From the NCBI RefSeq assembly GCF_023008585.1, contig NZ_CP095390.1, positions 1,612,001 to 1,676,000 on the forward strand: a stretch of 64,000 nucleotides of DNA, given 5' to 3'. A model generated the notes under the pieces. That model saw only the letters and a program-made list of their open reading frames with translations. It had not been told where the DNA came from and did not search any database. Each line of letters starts with the position of its first letter. Position 1 is the first letter of the stretch. A program made the translations under genes and the position numbers. This document shows, piece after piece, positions 13,790-24,362 of this stretch. The stretch comes from Natribaculum breve. Its GTDB lineage: Archaea; Halobacteriota; Halobacteria; Halobacteriales; Natrialbaceae.

Positions 13790-16051
13790 ATGAGCGATCA
13801 GGAGACGGCTCGCGACGACGTGTCGAATGGAGACGGAACCGACGCAGACGGGGACAGCGACGAAACGAACGCGGACGTCGTCGAGTACCGGCCGGCAGCC
13901 GTCGATCGGACGGTGGCCGACGGACTCACAGGCGAGGACGGATCGTCCACCTCCGACGTCGACCTCACCGAGCCGACGTACTACCTCAACCGCGAACTCA
14001 GCGAACTCGCCTTCCAGCGTCGCGTTCTGCACGAGGTCGAAGACGAGGAGAACCCGCTGCTCGAGCGGGTGAAGTTCCTCGCAATCTTCACGACGAACTT
14101 AGACGAGTTCTTCCGCAAGCGCGTTGGCGGACTGAAACAGCAGATCGCCGCCGACGTCACGGACGAGACGCCCGACGGCCGGACACCCACGGAGCAGTGG
14201 GAGATCGTCCTCGAGGAAGCACGACCCCTGTTCGAGCGCCAGAGCCGCTGTTATCGCGAGGAGATCCGCCCAGCACTGACCGAAGAGGGCATTCACGTCG
14301 TCGACTACGAGGACCTGACGTCGGCCGAGCGGCGTGACGTCCGCGAGTACTTCGAGAGTTCGGTGTTGCCGACTCTGACCCCGCTGACGTTCGATCCGGC
14401 CCACTCGTTCCCGTTTATCTCCAACCAGAGTCTCTCGCTTGCCGTACTGACTCGAGAACGGCCCGACGCAGAGCTGACGTTCTCGCGGGTGAAGATCCCG
14501 CGAAATCACGTCCGATTCGTCCAGCTCGGCGACGACACCCGGTATCTCCCCCTCGAGGAGGCCGTCCGGGCGAACCTCGACCTGCTCTTTCCCGACGTCG
14601 AGATCGTCGGCACCGCCCTCTTTCGCGTCACGAGAAACGCCGAGGTCCGACGCAACGAGGAAGTCGCCGAAGATCTCATCGAGATGATCGAGGAGGTCAT
14701 CGAGGAACGGCGGTTCGCGACCGTCGTCCGCCTCGAGATCGAGCGCGACGCGCCCGGAGAAATTCTCGATATTCTCACGCGCGAACTCGATCTCGAGGAT
14801 CGTGAGGTGTTTCACCTCGACGGCCCACTCGAGTACCGGGACTTCACGGAACTCGTGGACCTGGATCGTCCCGACCTGAAACTGCCGGCGTGGACGCCGC
14901 GTCCACATCCCCGTCTCGGCAGGCGGACCACCGATGACGACGAGAGCGTCTTCGACGTGATCCGCGAGCGCGACGTGCTCGTCCACCACCCCTATCACAG
15001 CTTCGAGGGGACCGTCCAGCGGTTTCTCGACGAGGCAGCGAACGATCCCGACGTACTGGCGATCAAGGCGGCGATCTACCGGACTGCGAGCGACTCCCAG
15101 GTCATCCAGACGCTCATCGAAGCCGCACGGAACGGCAAACAGGTCGCGGTGATGGTCGAACTCAAAGCGCGATTCGACGAGGAGAACAACCTCGAGTGGG
15201 CGAAGAAACTCGAGGAAGAAGGTATCCACGTCGCTTACGGCACGATCGGGTACAAGACGCACACGAAGACGTCACTGGTCGTCCGCGAGGAAGACGACGG
15301 CGTCTGCCTCTACTCGCACGTCGGTACCGGAAACTACCACTCCGAGACGGCCAAACGGTACGAGGACCTCGGTCTACTGACGGCGGACCGAGACGTCGGC
15401 CAGGACCTCGTCAAACTGTTCAACTACTTCACCGGCCACTCGCTGCACCGAGAGTACCGGACACTGCTCATCGCACCGGGGAACATGCGCGAACGGTTCG
15501 TCGACCTGATCCGCGCCGAAACCGATCGCGCGCGCGACGGAGATGACGCTCGAATCGTCGCGAAGATGAATCGCCTGGAAGATCCCGCGATCGTCCGCGA
15601 ACTGTACGAGGCGTCGATGGCTGGCGTGGACGTCGACCTCGTAGTCCGGGACATCTGTCGGCTTCGTCCCGGCCTCGAGGGTGTTAGCGAGAACGTCGAC
15701 GTCTACAGCATCGTCGGCCGCTTTTTAGAGCACTCCCGGATCTTTTACTTCCACACTGGCGGCGAGAAGCGCTACTACATCGGCTCGGCCGACTGGATGA
15801 CTCGAAACCTCGACAGCCGGGTCGAAGCCGTGACGCCGATCGAGGATCCACGGCTCCAGTCGCGTCTCGAGGAGATACTCGGGACGCTACTGACGGACAC
15901 TCACAACCGGTGGAAGATGCAACCGGACGGGAGCTACGAGCGCTGTCGATCGGACGGACAGTCGACGAACGCCCACGAGCGGTTCATGGACGCCGCGCGG
16001 GACGCGACGACCGACGAGTCACGAAGCCGGTACCGCCAGAACGACGATTAG
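13790..16051 (+). CDS. ppk1: Polyphosphate kinase 1
   Basis: A 753-residue PPK1, which reversibly makes polyphosphate from ATP. The first 55 residues are an acidic low-complexity leader typical of halophiles. The N domain starts at YYLNRELSELAFQRRVL. The head domain has NLDEFFRKRVGGLKQQI. The two catalytic C domains carry the phospho-acceptor His region (GYKTHTKTSLVVRE near residue 485) and a second His motif (FYFHTGGEKRYYIGSADW near 655). Length is normal for the family plus the leader. It follows a phosphoesterase gene by 11 bases. Confidence 0.95.
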   Translation: MSDQETARDDVSNGDGTDADGDSDETNADVVEYRPAAVDRTVADGLTGEDGSSTSDVDLTEPTYYLNRELSELAFQRRVLHEVEDEENPLLERVKFLAIFTTNLDEFFRKRVGGLKQQIAADVTDETPDGRTPTEQWEIVLEEARPLFERQSRCYREEIRPALTEEGIHVVDYEDLTSAERRDVREYFESSVLPTLTPLTFDPAHSFPFISNQSLSLAVLTRERPDAELTFSRVKIPRNHVRFVQLGDDTRYLPLEEAVRANLDLLFPDVEIVGTALFRVTRNAEVRRNEEVAEDLIEMIEEVIEERRFATVVRLEIERDAPGEILDILTRELDLEDREVFHLDGPLEYRDFTELVDLDRPDLKLPAWTPRPHPRLGRRTTDDDESVFDVIRERDVLVHHPYHSFEGTVQRFLDEAANDPDVLAIKAAIYRTASDSQVIQTLIEAARNGKQVAVMVELKARFDEENNLEWAKKLEEEGIHVAYGTIGYKTHTKTSLVVREEDDGVCLYSHVGTGNYHSETAKRYEDLGLLTADRDVGQDLVKLFNYFTGHSLHREYRTLLIAPGNMRERFVDLIRAETDRARDGDDARIVAKMNRLEDPAIVRELYEASMAGVDVDLVVRDICRLRPGLEGVSENVDVYSIVGRFLEHSRIFYFHTGGEKRYYIGSADWMTRNLDSRVEAVTPIEDPRLQSRLEEILGTLLTDTHNRWKMQPDGSYERCRSDGQSTNAHERFMDAARDATTDESRSRYRQNDD

Positions 16052-16059
16052 CGTCGCCC

Positions 16060-16179
16060 CTATCGGTCGACGCTCGAGGTCCACTGACAGTCGGGACAGG
16101 CGTCGATCCCCTGGACGTTCGTGAGCGTCGTATCGCACCGTGGACAGCGTCGCGAGGCGTGGTGGGGCTGTCGGAGCAT
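16060..16179 (-). CDS. Micro zinc-ribbon protein, 39 residues
   Basis: Reads [19 protein letters not shown], then a short link, CPDCQW and a stop. Two CPxC knuckles 16 residues apart make a complete four-Cys zinc site. Haloarchaea are rich in such CPxC micro-proteins. A TATA-like TTTTAA ends 26 bases upstream on the minus strand. It is convergent with polyphosphate kinase and its stop lies 8 bases past that gene. Function unknown; a regulatory partner is the usual guess. Confidence 0.65.
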   Translation of the reverse strand: MLRQPHHASRRCPRCDTTLTNVQGIDACPDCQWTSSVDR

Positions 16180-16205
16180 CGAGTTCGGGTAGGATATCGA
16201 CGATA

Positions 16206-16211
16206 TTAAAA
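16206..16211 (-). promoter_or_regulatory. TATA box of the 39-residue zinc-ribbon gene
   Basis: TTTTAA on the minus strand, 27-32 bases before the ATG at 16179. Spacing fits a leaderless transcript. Confidence 0.45.
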
Positions 16212-16290
16212 ATTCACGTACGACGATTGTCGTTCATTCTGCCCGGTATCGAGTGCAGACGGTGACGCGAGAGACGTACTCGAGGCGTGA

Positions 16291-17214
16291 CTACCGACTG
16301 GCGCGTCCCGTCTGCATCGCGTCGCTGTTGTACGCCGAGCCGAGAGTTCCACGCGCGTCGATCGCGATGACGCCGGCGGTCGAGCCGGTGAGTTCCGCGA
16401 ACTCCTCGATGGCGAGGTCGGTCGCCTCCTGGGCGTCGAGGCCGCGCTCTACGTGGCGGACGACCCGCCGCGAGAGGGTGACGCGAGCGATGTCCTCGCC
16501 GGCTCCCGTCGCGCTCGCGCCGCCGGCGGGCGAACAGTAGTAGCCCGAGCCGACCTGCGGGACGTCGCCGACGCGACCGGCGAGGGCGAGCCAGCGCCCG
16601 CCCGTCGACGTCGCCGCGGCGAGGTGCTCGCCGTCGAACGCGACCGCGCCGACGGTGTCGTGATCGTGTTCGTCACCGACGCCCGATCGGGCCTGGGCGG
16701 CGTCACCCGCCGTTTCACGGCCGCCGGGGTCCGTCCGACCGAACGTCTCGCGAATCCACTCGAGCTGGGCTTTCGGTCCGCCGTCGGGCGCGTCGTGGTC
16801 GGCCCACTTCTCGCGCGTGCGATCGGTCCAGAGATCGACGCCCGTCTCCACCCCGTAGGCCTCGGCCAGCGCGACGGCGTGCTCTCCCGAGACGAAGACG
16901 TGTGGCGTCTCTTCTGCGACGACGCGAGCCGCGCTGACGGCGTGTTCGACCCCCGGCATCGAACAGACCGCGCCGACCGACCGATCGTCGGTCATGATCC
17001 CCGCGTCCGTCCGGATCACGCCGTCGCTCTGGACTGCACTCCCGACGCCCGCGTTGAACCGGGGCGAGGACTCGAGGACGCGGACCGCGGCCTCGACGGC
17101 CTCGAGCGGCGTGGTCGCGTCGACGCCCGTCTCGGCTGCCTCCTCGAGTACCCGTCGCCGTGCGGTCGGCTCCTCGGGTTTACTTCCGGCACCGCCGTGG
17201 ACGATGATCTGCAT
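16291..17214 (-). CDS. Isoaspartyl peptidase/L-asparaginase (Ntn hydrolase)
   Basis: A 307-residue precursor that self-cleaves to two chains. It begins MQIIVHGGAG, the conserved strand of type III asparaginases. NAGVGSAVQSDG and DAGIMTDD near residues 55-75 match the family. The nucleophile is the Thr in HDHDTVGAVAFDG near residue 187, with GG..LAGRVGD.P..G.GYY downstream. It hydrolyses isoaspartyl peptides or asparagine in the cytoplasm. The start at 17214 is chosen over a longer frame because HGGAG is normally within ten residues of the N-terminus. Confidence 0.93.
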   Translation of the reverse strand: MQIIVHGGAGSKPEEPTARRRVLEEAAETGVDATTPLEAVEAAVRVLESSPRFNAGVGSAVQSDGVIRTDAGIMTDDRSVGAVCSMPGVEHAVSAARVVAEETPHVFVSGEHAVALAEAYGVETGVDLWTDRTREKWADHDAPDGGPKAQLEWIRETFGRTDPGGRETAGDAAQARSGVGDEHDHDTVGAVAFDGEHLAAATSTGGRWLALAGRVGDVPQVGSGYYCSPAGGASATGAGEDIARVTLSRRVVRHVERGLDAQEATDLAIEEFAELTGSTAGVIAIDARGTLGSAYNSDAMQTGRASR

Positions 17215-17494
17215 ACGGAGTACGTTCGCCACGAGCGGAATAATCGTCCCGGTTCGATGCCCTCGGCGACGTCAGCGTCTCGGTTCTCGGAGAGTCACGA
17301 ACGGAAGGTGTCGCCTCGAGGCAGGGAAGTGGCCAGTTCCAAAATCGGTGTGTTCAGCTCCCGGGCCGGCAGTACAACAAAACCAGTAGATTTAGTGGTT
17401 CGTGGGACAAGAACGGGGGCCGATCGTAATATTTTCCGACGGAAATCCAAATGGCAGCCCTTTTAGAGGGTAGTGTGAGAAGCCTACAGACGAG

Positions 17495-18757
<1,263 letters not shown>

Positions 18758-18794
18758 AGCCAGTTTTTCAAGCAGTCAGAACGCAGAGCGTTCT

Positions 18795-18818
18795 GACGAC
18801 ATCGAGAAGCTCGCGTAA
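18795..18818 (+). pseudogene. Remnant copy of the icd 3' end
   Basis: GAC GAC ATC GAG AAG CTC GCG TAA encodes DDIEKLA and a stop, against GAC AAC ATC GAA AAA CTG GCA TAA at the true end (18734-18757). Seven of eight differences-bearing positions are third-codon changes, so the fragment looks like a coding relic and not chance. It is not expressed as a gene by itself. Confidence 0.5.
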
Positions 18819-18913
18819 GCTCACTTTCCGAGCGTTCGATTCTTCTTTCGATTCCGTTCGAAGACTCGAGACGACCGGTCGTCCGTACCGTCACAGAGTG
18901 TGGAGACGTACAC

Positions 18914-18993
18914 ATACGGACCGCTGTCCGTCCGTCCCGCAGCGACTGCGTCCCGGCGGTCGCTGCGAAAACGCGGGACAGCAGACCGTATCA
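18914..18993. repeat. Palindromic element, TGATACGGTCTGCTGTCC type (copy 2, minus orientation)
   Basis: On the minus strand it begins with the TGA stop of the GIDE-like gene (18993-18991) and continues TACGGTCTGCTGTCC. Arms 18914-18929 and 18976-18991 pair at 14 of 16 positions; inner arms CGCAGCGAC (18938-18946) and GTCGCTGCG (18959-18967) pair perfectly. It is the reverse-oriented relative of 11872-11951, with a 4-base GACG duplication. Confidence 0.72.
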
Positions 18994-19947
18994 CAGCAGC
19001 AGCCAGCCCATCAGGAATCCACCGCTTCCCGCGAGCAGGAAGCCGAGTGCCGCACTGTGGACGACGAAGTCACGGACCGACGCCGTCACTCGCTCGAGGC
19101 TGCCGGCCGCCACGACGAACGCCGGCGCGTCGCCAGTGCTCGTCACGACGCGGTTCGCCTCGTAGCCGTGGCCGACCAGTTCACAGGAGCCGACGACGTA
19201 GACCTCGTCGCCCGGCTGGACGTGGGACTCGCGGTAGGTCCGTTCGCTCGAGGCGGCGTCGATCTCGAGGTCGTCGAGGGCCGATCGAACGTGCTCTGGC
19301 GGCTGTTCGTCGCTGTCGACCGTCGTCGTCACGTCACGAACCAGGACTCCCGATCCCGGCGGGGAACACAGAACGTCTGCGTCCTCGGGATCGACCAGCA
19401 ACCCGCCGGAGCCGTCGTCGACGTAGAATCGCGTCGCGTCGGTCTCGAGTGCGATCGGTGCCGAGATCGATCCACGCGTCGACCACCGCGATTCGACGAC
19501 GCTCGCGGCGTACGCGACGCACGGCTCCCCGGAGAACGGGCCGATCAGTGGTTCTCCGACCGGCCGTGCCTCACCGGCTACCTGGACCGGTCCGTCGTGG
19601 ACGAACCCCGTCTCGTCGGTCGGAACGTCGAGCGCGCGGTACCAGTCGTAGTTCGCGACGGCGACCGACAGCAGAAAGACGCCGAGGACGAACACCGCCG
19701 CCCCGACGACGAACCAGCCGCCGTCGGGATACGGCCCGAGCGATCGCAGCCCGCCGAAGACGGCTCCGGCGACGCCCACTGCGAGAAGCGCAGTCCAGCG
19801 GTCGAGTCGCGTCCGCCACGCGAGGAGTCGAAGCTGTCTCCCGAGTCCGTAGTACGCCGACAGCAACAGGAACGGGACGACGACGGTTACCAGTACGATC
19901 CCCGCCAAAAGCGCGTACACAACCAGCGTCAGTGCCGACACGTCCAT
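18991..19947 (-). CDS. GIDE-domain membrane protein
   Basis: A 318-residue membrane protein. Residues 1-35 and two segments near 50-100 are hydrophobic. A central soluble region has GEARPVGEPLIGPFSGEPCVAY near residues 125-145 and later GDEVYVVGSCELV. The C-terminus ends in another membrane segment (LGFLLAGSGGFLMGWLLL). This layout and the P..GEPCVAY block match the GIDE/BAM domain of mitochondrial MUL1-type E3 ligases, seen without a RING in archaea. No RING cysteines are present, so ligase activity is not claimed. A strong TATA sits 25-32 bases upstream. Confidence 0.75.
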   Translation of the reverse strand: MDVSALTLVVYALLAGIVLVTVVVPFLLLSAYYGLGRQLRLLAWRTRLDRWTALLAVGVAGAVFGGLRSLGPYPDGGWFVVGAAVFVLGVFLLSVAVANYDWYRALDVPTDETGFVHDGPVQVAGEARPVGEPLIGPFSGEPCVAYAASVVESRWSTRGSISAPIALETDATRFYVDDGSGGLLVDPEDADVLCSPPGSGVLVRDVTTTVDSDEQPPEHVRSALDDLEIDAASSERTYRESHVQPGDEVYVVGSCELVGHGYEANRVVTSTGDAPAFVVAAGSLERVTASVRDFVVHSAALGFLLAGSGGFLMGWLLL

Positions 19948-19971
19948 CGGTGGCGTCGATTCGTGCAGCCA

Positions 19972-19979
19972 ATTTAAAT
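19972..19979 (-). promoter_or_regulatory. TATA box of the GIDE-like gene
   Basis: ATTTAAAT, a palindromic TATA 25-32 bases before the ATG at 19947. Spacing fits a leaderless transcript. Confidence 0.55.
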
Positions 19980-20044
19980 GTTCCGACAGTATCGCGGCGA
20001 ATTTATCGGCGTCGTTCCTCGTCCCGGCGGCCGTTACACGGCTC

Positions 20045-21190
20045 TCACAGCAGGTCCTCGTCTACCAGCTTCTCGTCGCCGTGGCGCTCTCGCAGCGCCT
20101 CGAGGGACTCGCGTTGGTCCTCGAGTCGCGGCGTCGGTTCCCCGTAGACGTGCTCGAACATCGATTCGGGGTCGGCCTCGAACGACTCCGCGACGTCGAT
20201 CGCCTCCGCGAGTTCGGCCTCGATTCGCTCCTCGAGTGCGTCGCTCAGTTCGTCGTCGAGGCGGCCGGTCGTCCGGAGGTAGCGCTCGAGGCGGTCGATC
20301 GGGTCCTTCTCGCGCCAGCGCGCGACCTCCTCGTCGTCCCGGTAGACGGTCGGATCGTCGGCCGTGGTGTGTGCGCCGTAGCGGTAGGTCAGCGCCTCGA
20401 TCAGCGTCGGTCGAGGCTCGTCGTCGGCCGGATCGCGGGCCTTCTCGACGGCCGCGTTCGTGACCTCGTAGACCGCCAGCGGGTCCATCCCGTCGACCTG
20501 CACGCCGTCGAAGCCGTAGGCGTGGGCCTTCTGGGCGATGGTGGCGCTCGCCGTCTGGTGCTCTCGCGGAATCGAGATCGCCCACTGGTTGTTGTTACAG
20601 AAAAAGACCGTCGGCGTGTCGAACACGCCCGCGAAGTTCAGCCCCTCGTGGACGTCGCCCTCGCTGGTCGCGCCGTCGCCGAAGTGGGTGAGAAAGACCG
20701 TCTCGTCGCCCCGGTACCTGGCGGCCATCCCCATCCCCGTCACGTGCGGGACGTGCGAGCCGATGGAGATGTTCAGCGGGAAGACGTTCACGTCGGCGAT
20801 CGCCTCGTTGCCGCGTTCGTGGCCCATCCAGTACAGCAGGTACTCCGAGAGCTTCCCGCGGGCGGTGATCGCCAGGTGCTCGCGGTACTGGTAGGAGATC
20901 CAGTCGCCGTCTGCGAGCGCGTACGTCGAGCCGACCTGCGTGCCCTCCTGGCCGGCGAGCGAGGCGTACGTTCCCAGCCGTCCCTGACGCTGGAGGCTGA
21001 GCATACGCTCGTCGAACCGACGGGCCAGCCGCATGTCGGCGTACATCTCGAGCAACGTCCCGTCGTCGACTGCGGGCTCGTCGCCGAGGAGTTCGCCCTC
21101 TGCCGAGAGCCGTCTCACCGGTTCGTCCGGCGCTCGGTCGAAGAGGTCGCGTCGTCGCTCGGCCGCACTCGACTGGCCCTCGTTCGCCAT
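20045..21190 (-). CDS. 2-oxoacid (pyruvate-type) dehydrogenase E1 alpha subunit, unpaired
   Basis: A 381-residue thiamine-diphosphate enzyme subunit. The TPP motif is GDGATSEGDVHEGLNFAGVF, followed by VFFCNNNQWAISIP, near residues 185-215. An N-terminal YADMRLARRFDERML and GQEGTQVGSTYAL match E1 alpha. It would decarboxylate a 2-oxoacid and pass the acyl group to a lipoyl arm, as an alpha2beta2 enzyme. No beta subunit, E2 or E3 is next to it; its neighbours are a GIDE-like protein and a divergent protease. A separate E1alpha/E1beta/lipoyl operon lies 3.5 kb away. Pyruvate or branched-chain specificity cannot be told. Confidence 0.88.
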   Translation of the reverse strand: MANEGQSSAAERRRDLFDRAPDEPVRRLSAEGELLGDEPAVDDGTLLEMYADMRLARRFDERMLSLQRQGRLGTYASLAGQEGTQVGSTYALADGDWISYQYREHLAITARGKLSEYLLYWMGHERGNEAIADVNVFPLNISIGSHVPHVTGMGMAARYRGDETVFLTHFGDGATSEGDVHEGLNFAGVFDTPTVFFCNNNQWAISIPREHQTASATIAQKAHAYGFDGVQVDGMDPLAVYEVTNAAVEKARDPADDEPRPTLIEALTYRYGAHTTADDPTVYRDDEEVARWREKDPIDRLERYLRTTGRLDDELSDALEERIEAELAEAIDVAESFEADPESMFEHVYGEPTPRLEDQRESLEALRERHGDEKLVDEDLL

Positions 21191-21315
21191 GCGTACGCGT
21201 ACCTACTTCCAGGTATAGGATGCCGGGATAGCGGCAAAACGTGCCCCCGCCGTGTGTCACACGATCGTTTCGGCGAACCGTAACGTTTTGCACGGCCACG
21301 GTCGTCCGCCGGCGT

Positions 21316-22218
21316 ATGAGACTCGGTGGTCCGACCGGACCCACGATACGCAGATACGCACCACTCGTCGGTCTCCTGGGCTTTGGGGCCGTCGCGACGG
21401 TCCTCCCGGTTCGGGCTGGCGTCCCGATTCCCGCGGTGGTCCTCGCGTGGATCGTCGTTCTCGGGATCGCCGTCCTCGAGCAGCGAGTCGCGGTGTACCG
21501 GACGAAAGCGACCGCGTCGACGGACGCGAACGCGATCGAGGAGCTGCGACTCGAGGTGATCGACCTCGCGGCGTCGCTTTCGGTTCGGCCGCCGGCCGTG
21601 ACCGTCCTCGAGACCGACGCGCCGCTGGTGGGCGTGACTGCCCTTCCCGGCGTCGCGGACCTGCTGGTCTCCGAAGGGGTCCTCGAGACCGTCGACGACG
21701 ACGAGCGGCGCGCGATCCTCGCACACGAACTCGCCCACGTCGCCGGCCGCGACGGAGTCGTGACGACGACGGGGGCGGCGGCCGCGAACGCGATCGGGAT
21801 CGCGACCTTCTGGGCGTGGGCCCTGTCGTGGGCACCGCTCCAGGTGCAACTCGTCGGCGTTGCCGTCTACCAGCTCTGTTACCTGGCACGGCCGGTAACG
21901 CGCCTCGGGCTCGTGACACACGTCCTCGCGGCTTTCCTGCCGACCGCCGTGCTCGCACTCGTGAACGCGGTTTCTCGGTGGCAGGAGTACCGTGCCGACG
22001 CCGTGGCGAGCCGGTGTATCGGCGATCCGCGGCCGCTCGTCCGGGGAGTGCGAACGCTTCAGCTCCGTTCACACGCCGCCGACGCGCCGTCTACGGTCCG
22101 GTGGGAGAGTGCGGCCACGTCGGCGGAGGAGAGCCGCCTCGAGCGCATCTTCGCGACACATCCGCCGTTCGACCGGCGGACCGATCGCCTCCTCCAGATC
22201 GACGGCGAAGCGACGTGA
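21316..22218 (+). CDS. M48-family membrane metalloprotease
   Basis: A 300-residue protease. Two membrane segments (residues 15-30, 37-57) precede the catalytic domain. The zinc motif HELAH is at residues 137-141; the third ligand is probably the Glu in WQEYRADAVAS near 224, after two further hydrophobic segments (150-215). The order fits HtpX-like M48 peptidases that act at the membrane on misfolded proteins. The ATG at 21316 is used because the preceding frame is basic and unlike the family. The promoter region is shared with the divergent E1 alpha gene. Confidence 0.85.
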   Translation: MRLGGPTGPTIRRYAPLVGLLGFGAVATVLPVRAGVPIPAVVLAWIVVLGIAVLEQRVAVYRTKATASTDANAIEELRLEVIDLAASLSVRPPAVTVLETDAPLVGVTALPGVADLLVSEGVLETVDDDERRAILAHELAHVAGRDGVVTTTGAAAANAIGIATFWAWALSWAPLQVQLVGVAVYQLCYLARPVTRLGLVTHVLAAFLPTAVLALVNAVSRWQEYRADAVASRCIGDPRPLVRGVRTLQLRSHAADAPSTVRWESAATSAEESRLERIFATHPPFDRRTDRLLQIDGEAT

Positions 22219-22266
22219 TTTATGTGCGATCGGTGAAAATTCAAATCAACTCACCGTTGTAGAGCG

Positions 22267-24327
22267 ATGACGGACGTCGACGCACTTCGAACCCGCCTCC
22301 GCCGCGGAACGCCCGAGGAGCGGTCGCGAGCGGTCCGTGCGCTCGCCGAGACGGCTGGCGAGGAGGCCGGCTCCGCGATCGCCGACGCGGTCCTCGACGA
22401 GAATCGGACGGTTCGGCTGGCGGCGATCGAGGCGTGTGCCGACCTCGAACTCGACGGGGCGATCGGCTCCCTGTCCATCGTCGTCGAATCCGACGGGGAC
22501 GACGAGGTCCGGGTCGCTGGGACGCGGGCGCTCGGAACGATCGGGGTGACGGAAGCCGTTCCGCCACTCCTCACCGCCCTGGAGGACGACGTGATCGCCG
22601 ACACAGCCCGCGAGGGACTGAGTCGTCTCGGCGGACCGTCGAGCGCCGCAGCGACCGAGCAGCTCCTCGATCGGCTCGAGGACGCCCTCGCCGCCGACGA
22701 CCGGGAGACCGTCGATGCACTCGCCGCGCCGCTTCGGCGGGTGACAGAGCCCGCGGCGATCCGGGCCGTCCGCGAGCGCCAGGAGGAGTCGGACGCGGTC
22801 GCGGACGCGATCGGTCAGCTCGAGCACTACGACCGGGTCGTCTCGGACCACGCCCTCGTCTCCGAGGCGACGCTCACGGACCCCGATCCCTACGTTCGAC
22901 GCGACGCCGCCGACGAGGCGGGCCGGGTGCTCCTCGACGATCGGATCGACGGAACTGACCGACTCGAGCCCACCCCGCGAAACCGATTCGAAGAGGTCGA
23001 CGACCTCGTCTCGCGCCTGCTCGAGCTCGTCGACGACGAGCACGCGTACGTACGCCGGGAGGCGGCGCTGTCGTTGATCGCCGACGGAAACCAGCGAGCC
23101 GTCGAACCCCTGTGTCGGATGCTCGATCGGGCGGCGAGTGACGGCGACGAGTGGACGGTGCAGGTGGCCCACTGGGCGCTGGAGCTGCTCGAGCCGGGCC
23201 GGGCCGTCGAGATGCTGGTTCACGAGCTGAAGTTCGCGCGCGGGTTCGAGGGGATCGTGCTGGCCCTGCTGACGAACCGACTGCGGTCCTACGTCGGCCG
23301 GTTTGCCTACGTCGATGCGATCACCCGACTGCGCGCGCGTCGACGGGCACGGCGGGCCGTCGCCGACGCTGGCCCCGGCGAGCGCGAACCGGACGACGTC
23401 GCGATGCTCGCGCTGACCGGCACGGCCGACGACGTCCCGTCGTTGCTCGAGTGCCTGGACGACCCGAACGAGCGCGTCCGGGCACAGGCGGCGTTCGCGC
23501 TCGGCCACGTGGGGATCTCGTGGCGACGGCTCGGCGTGAGCCCGCTCGATCGACGGGCCGGCGGGACGATCGACGACTTCGGCGGCGAGCGCGACGACGC
23601 GGTCGTCGCCGCCCTCCTCGAGCGTCTCGCGGACGAACGTGCCCCCCTCGTCGTCGCCCGACTCGCCGACGCCCTGGGAATGCACGGGGCGATCCCCGCG
23701 GTCGTGCCGCTGATCGACCTGCTCGAGGCCGACGACGAGCGCTGTCGGGAGACGGCGGCAGCCGCGCTCGGCCGGATCGGCGACCTGGACGCGACGGGGG
23801 CACTCGCCCGGGTTCTCCGCGACGACGAGGCCGAGCGCGTCCGCACGGCAGCCGCCACCGCGCTCGGTGCCATCGAGGACGAACGCGGCGTCGACGCGCT
23901 GGCCGCCACACTCGTCGACGACGACTCGAGTCGGGTCCGGTCCCGTGCGGCGCAGTCGCTCGGGGTCGTCGACACGCCGGCAGCGAGGCGTGCACTCGAG
24001 GACGCCGGTCGGGTCGATCCCGACGAGGACGTCCGCAGCGCGGCGCTGGGTGCCGGCGTGCGGGCGCGACTGCGGCGCTCACGAGTCGGAGCCGTCGCGG
24101 CCAGCCTCGGGGACACGCTCCTGGTCGGCGTCGGCCTCGTCCTGGTACTCGGCGCGAGACTGCTCGCGCCCGTCTCCGGACCGCTCTCGGTCGCCGGCCA
24201 GCTCCTGTGGCGGGGCGTGACGTACGCTATCGACGTGGCGGTTGGCTGGCTCCTGATCCTCGCCGCACTGATCGGCCTGGGGCTCCTCGTCGCGGCGCTC
24301 TCGACTGCCGCATCGCTCGTCTTCTGA
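22267..24327 (+). CDS. Large HEAT-repeat protein with a membrane tail
   Basis: A 686-residue protein made mostly of repeated helix pairs, the HEAT/PBS-lyase type. Typical repeat cores such as RLAAIEACADLELDGAIGSL and EAALSLIADGNQRAVEPLC recur through residues 20-590. Two hydrophobic segments close it, around residues 615-640 and 660-686, so it is probably held on the membrane with the repeats in the cytoplasm. HEAT stacks bind partner proteins; the partner is unknown. It starts 48 bases after the M48 protease gene on the same strand and may share its transcript. Confidence 0.85.
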   Translation: MTDVDALRTRLRRGTPEERSRAVRALAETAGEEAGSAIADAVLDENRTVRLAAIEACADLELDGAIGSLSIVVESDGDDEVRVAGTRALGTIGVTEAVPPLLTALEDDVIADTAREGLSRLGGPSSAAATEQLLDRLEDALAADDRETVDALAAPLRRVTEPAAIRAVRERQEESDAVADAIGQLEHYDRVVSDHALVSEATLTDPDPYVRRDAADEAGRVLLDDRIDGTDRLEPTPRNRFEEVDDLVSRLLELVDDEHAYVRREAALSLIADGNQRAVEPLCRMLDRAASDGDEWTVQVAHWALELLEPGRAVEMLVHELKFARGFEGIVLALLTNRLRSYVGRFAYVDAITRLRARRRARRAVADAGPGEREPDDVAMLALTGTADDVPSLLECLDDPNERVRAQAAFALGHVGISWRRLGVSPLDRRAGGTIDDFGGERDDAVVAALLERLADERAPLVVARLADALGMHGAIPAVVPLIDLLEADDERCRETAAAALGRIGDLDATGALARVLRDDEAERVRTAAATALGAIEDERGVDALAATLVDDDSSRVRSRAAQSLGVVDTPAARRALEDAGRVDPDEDVRSAALGAGVRARLRRSRVGAVAASLGDTLLVGVGLVLVLGARLLAPVSGPLSVAGQLLWRGVTYAIDVAVGWLLILAALIGLGLLVAALSTAASLVF

Positions 24328-24362
24328 GGGTGGGCCAGATACGGTCCTGGCGACGGAACCGC

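Noticed and set aside
16291..17214. Proteasome-like subunit
   Set aside because: Ntn fold is shared, but the N-terminal IIVHGGAG and the internal Thr after HDHD fit the asparaginase family.
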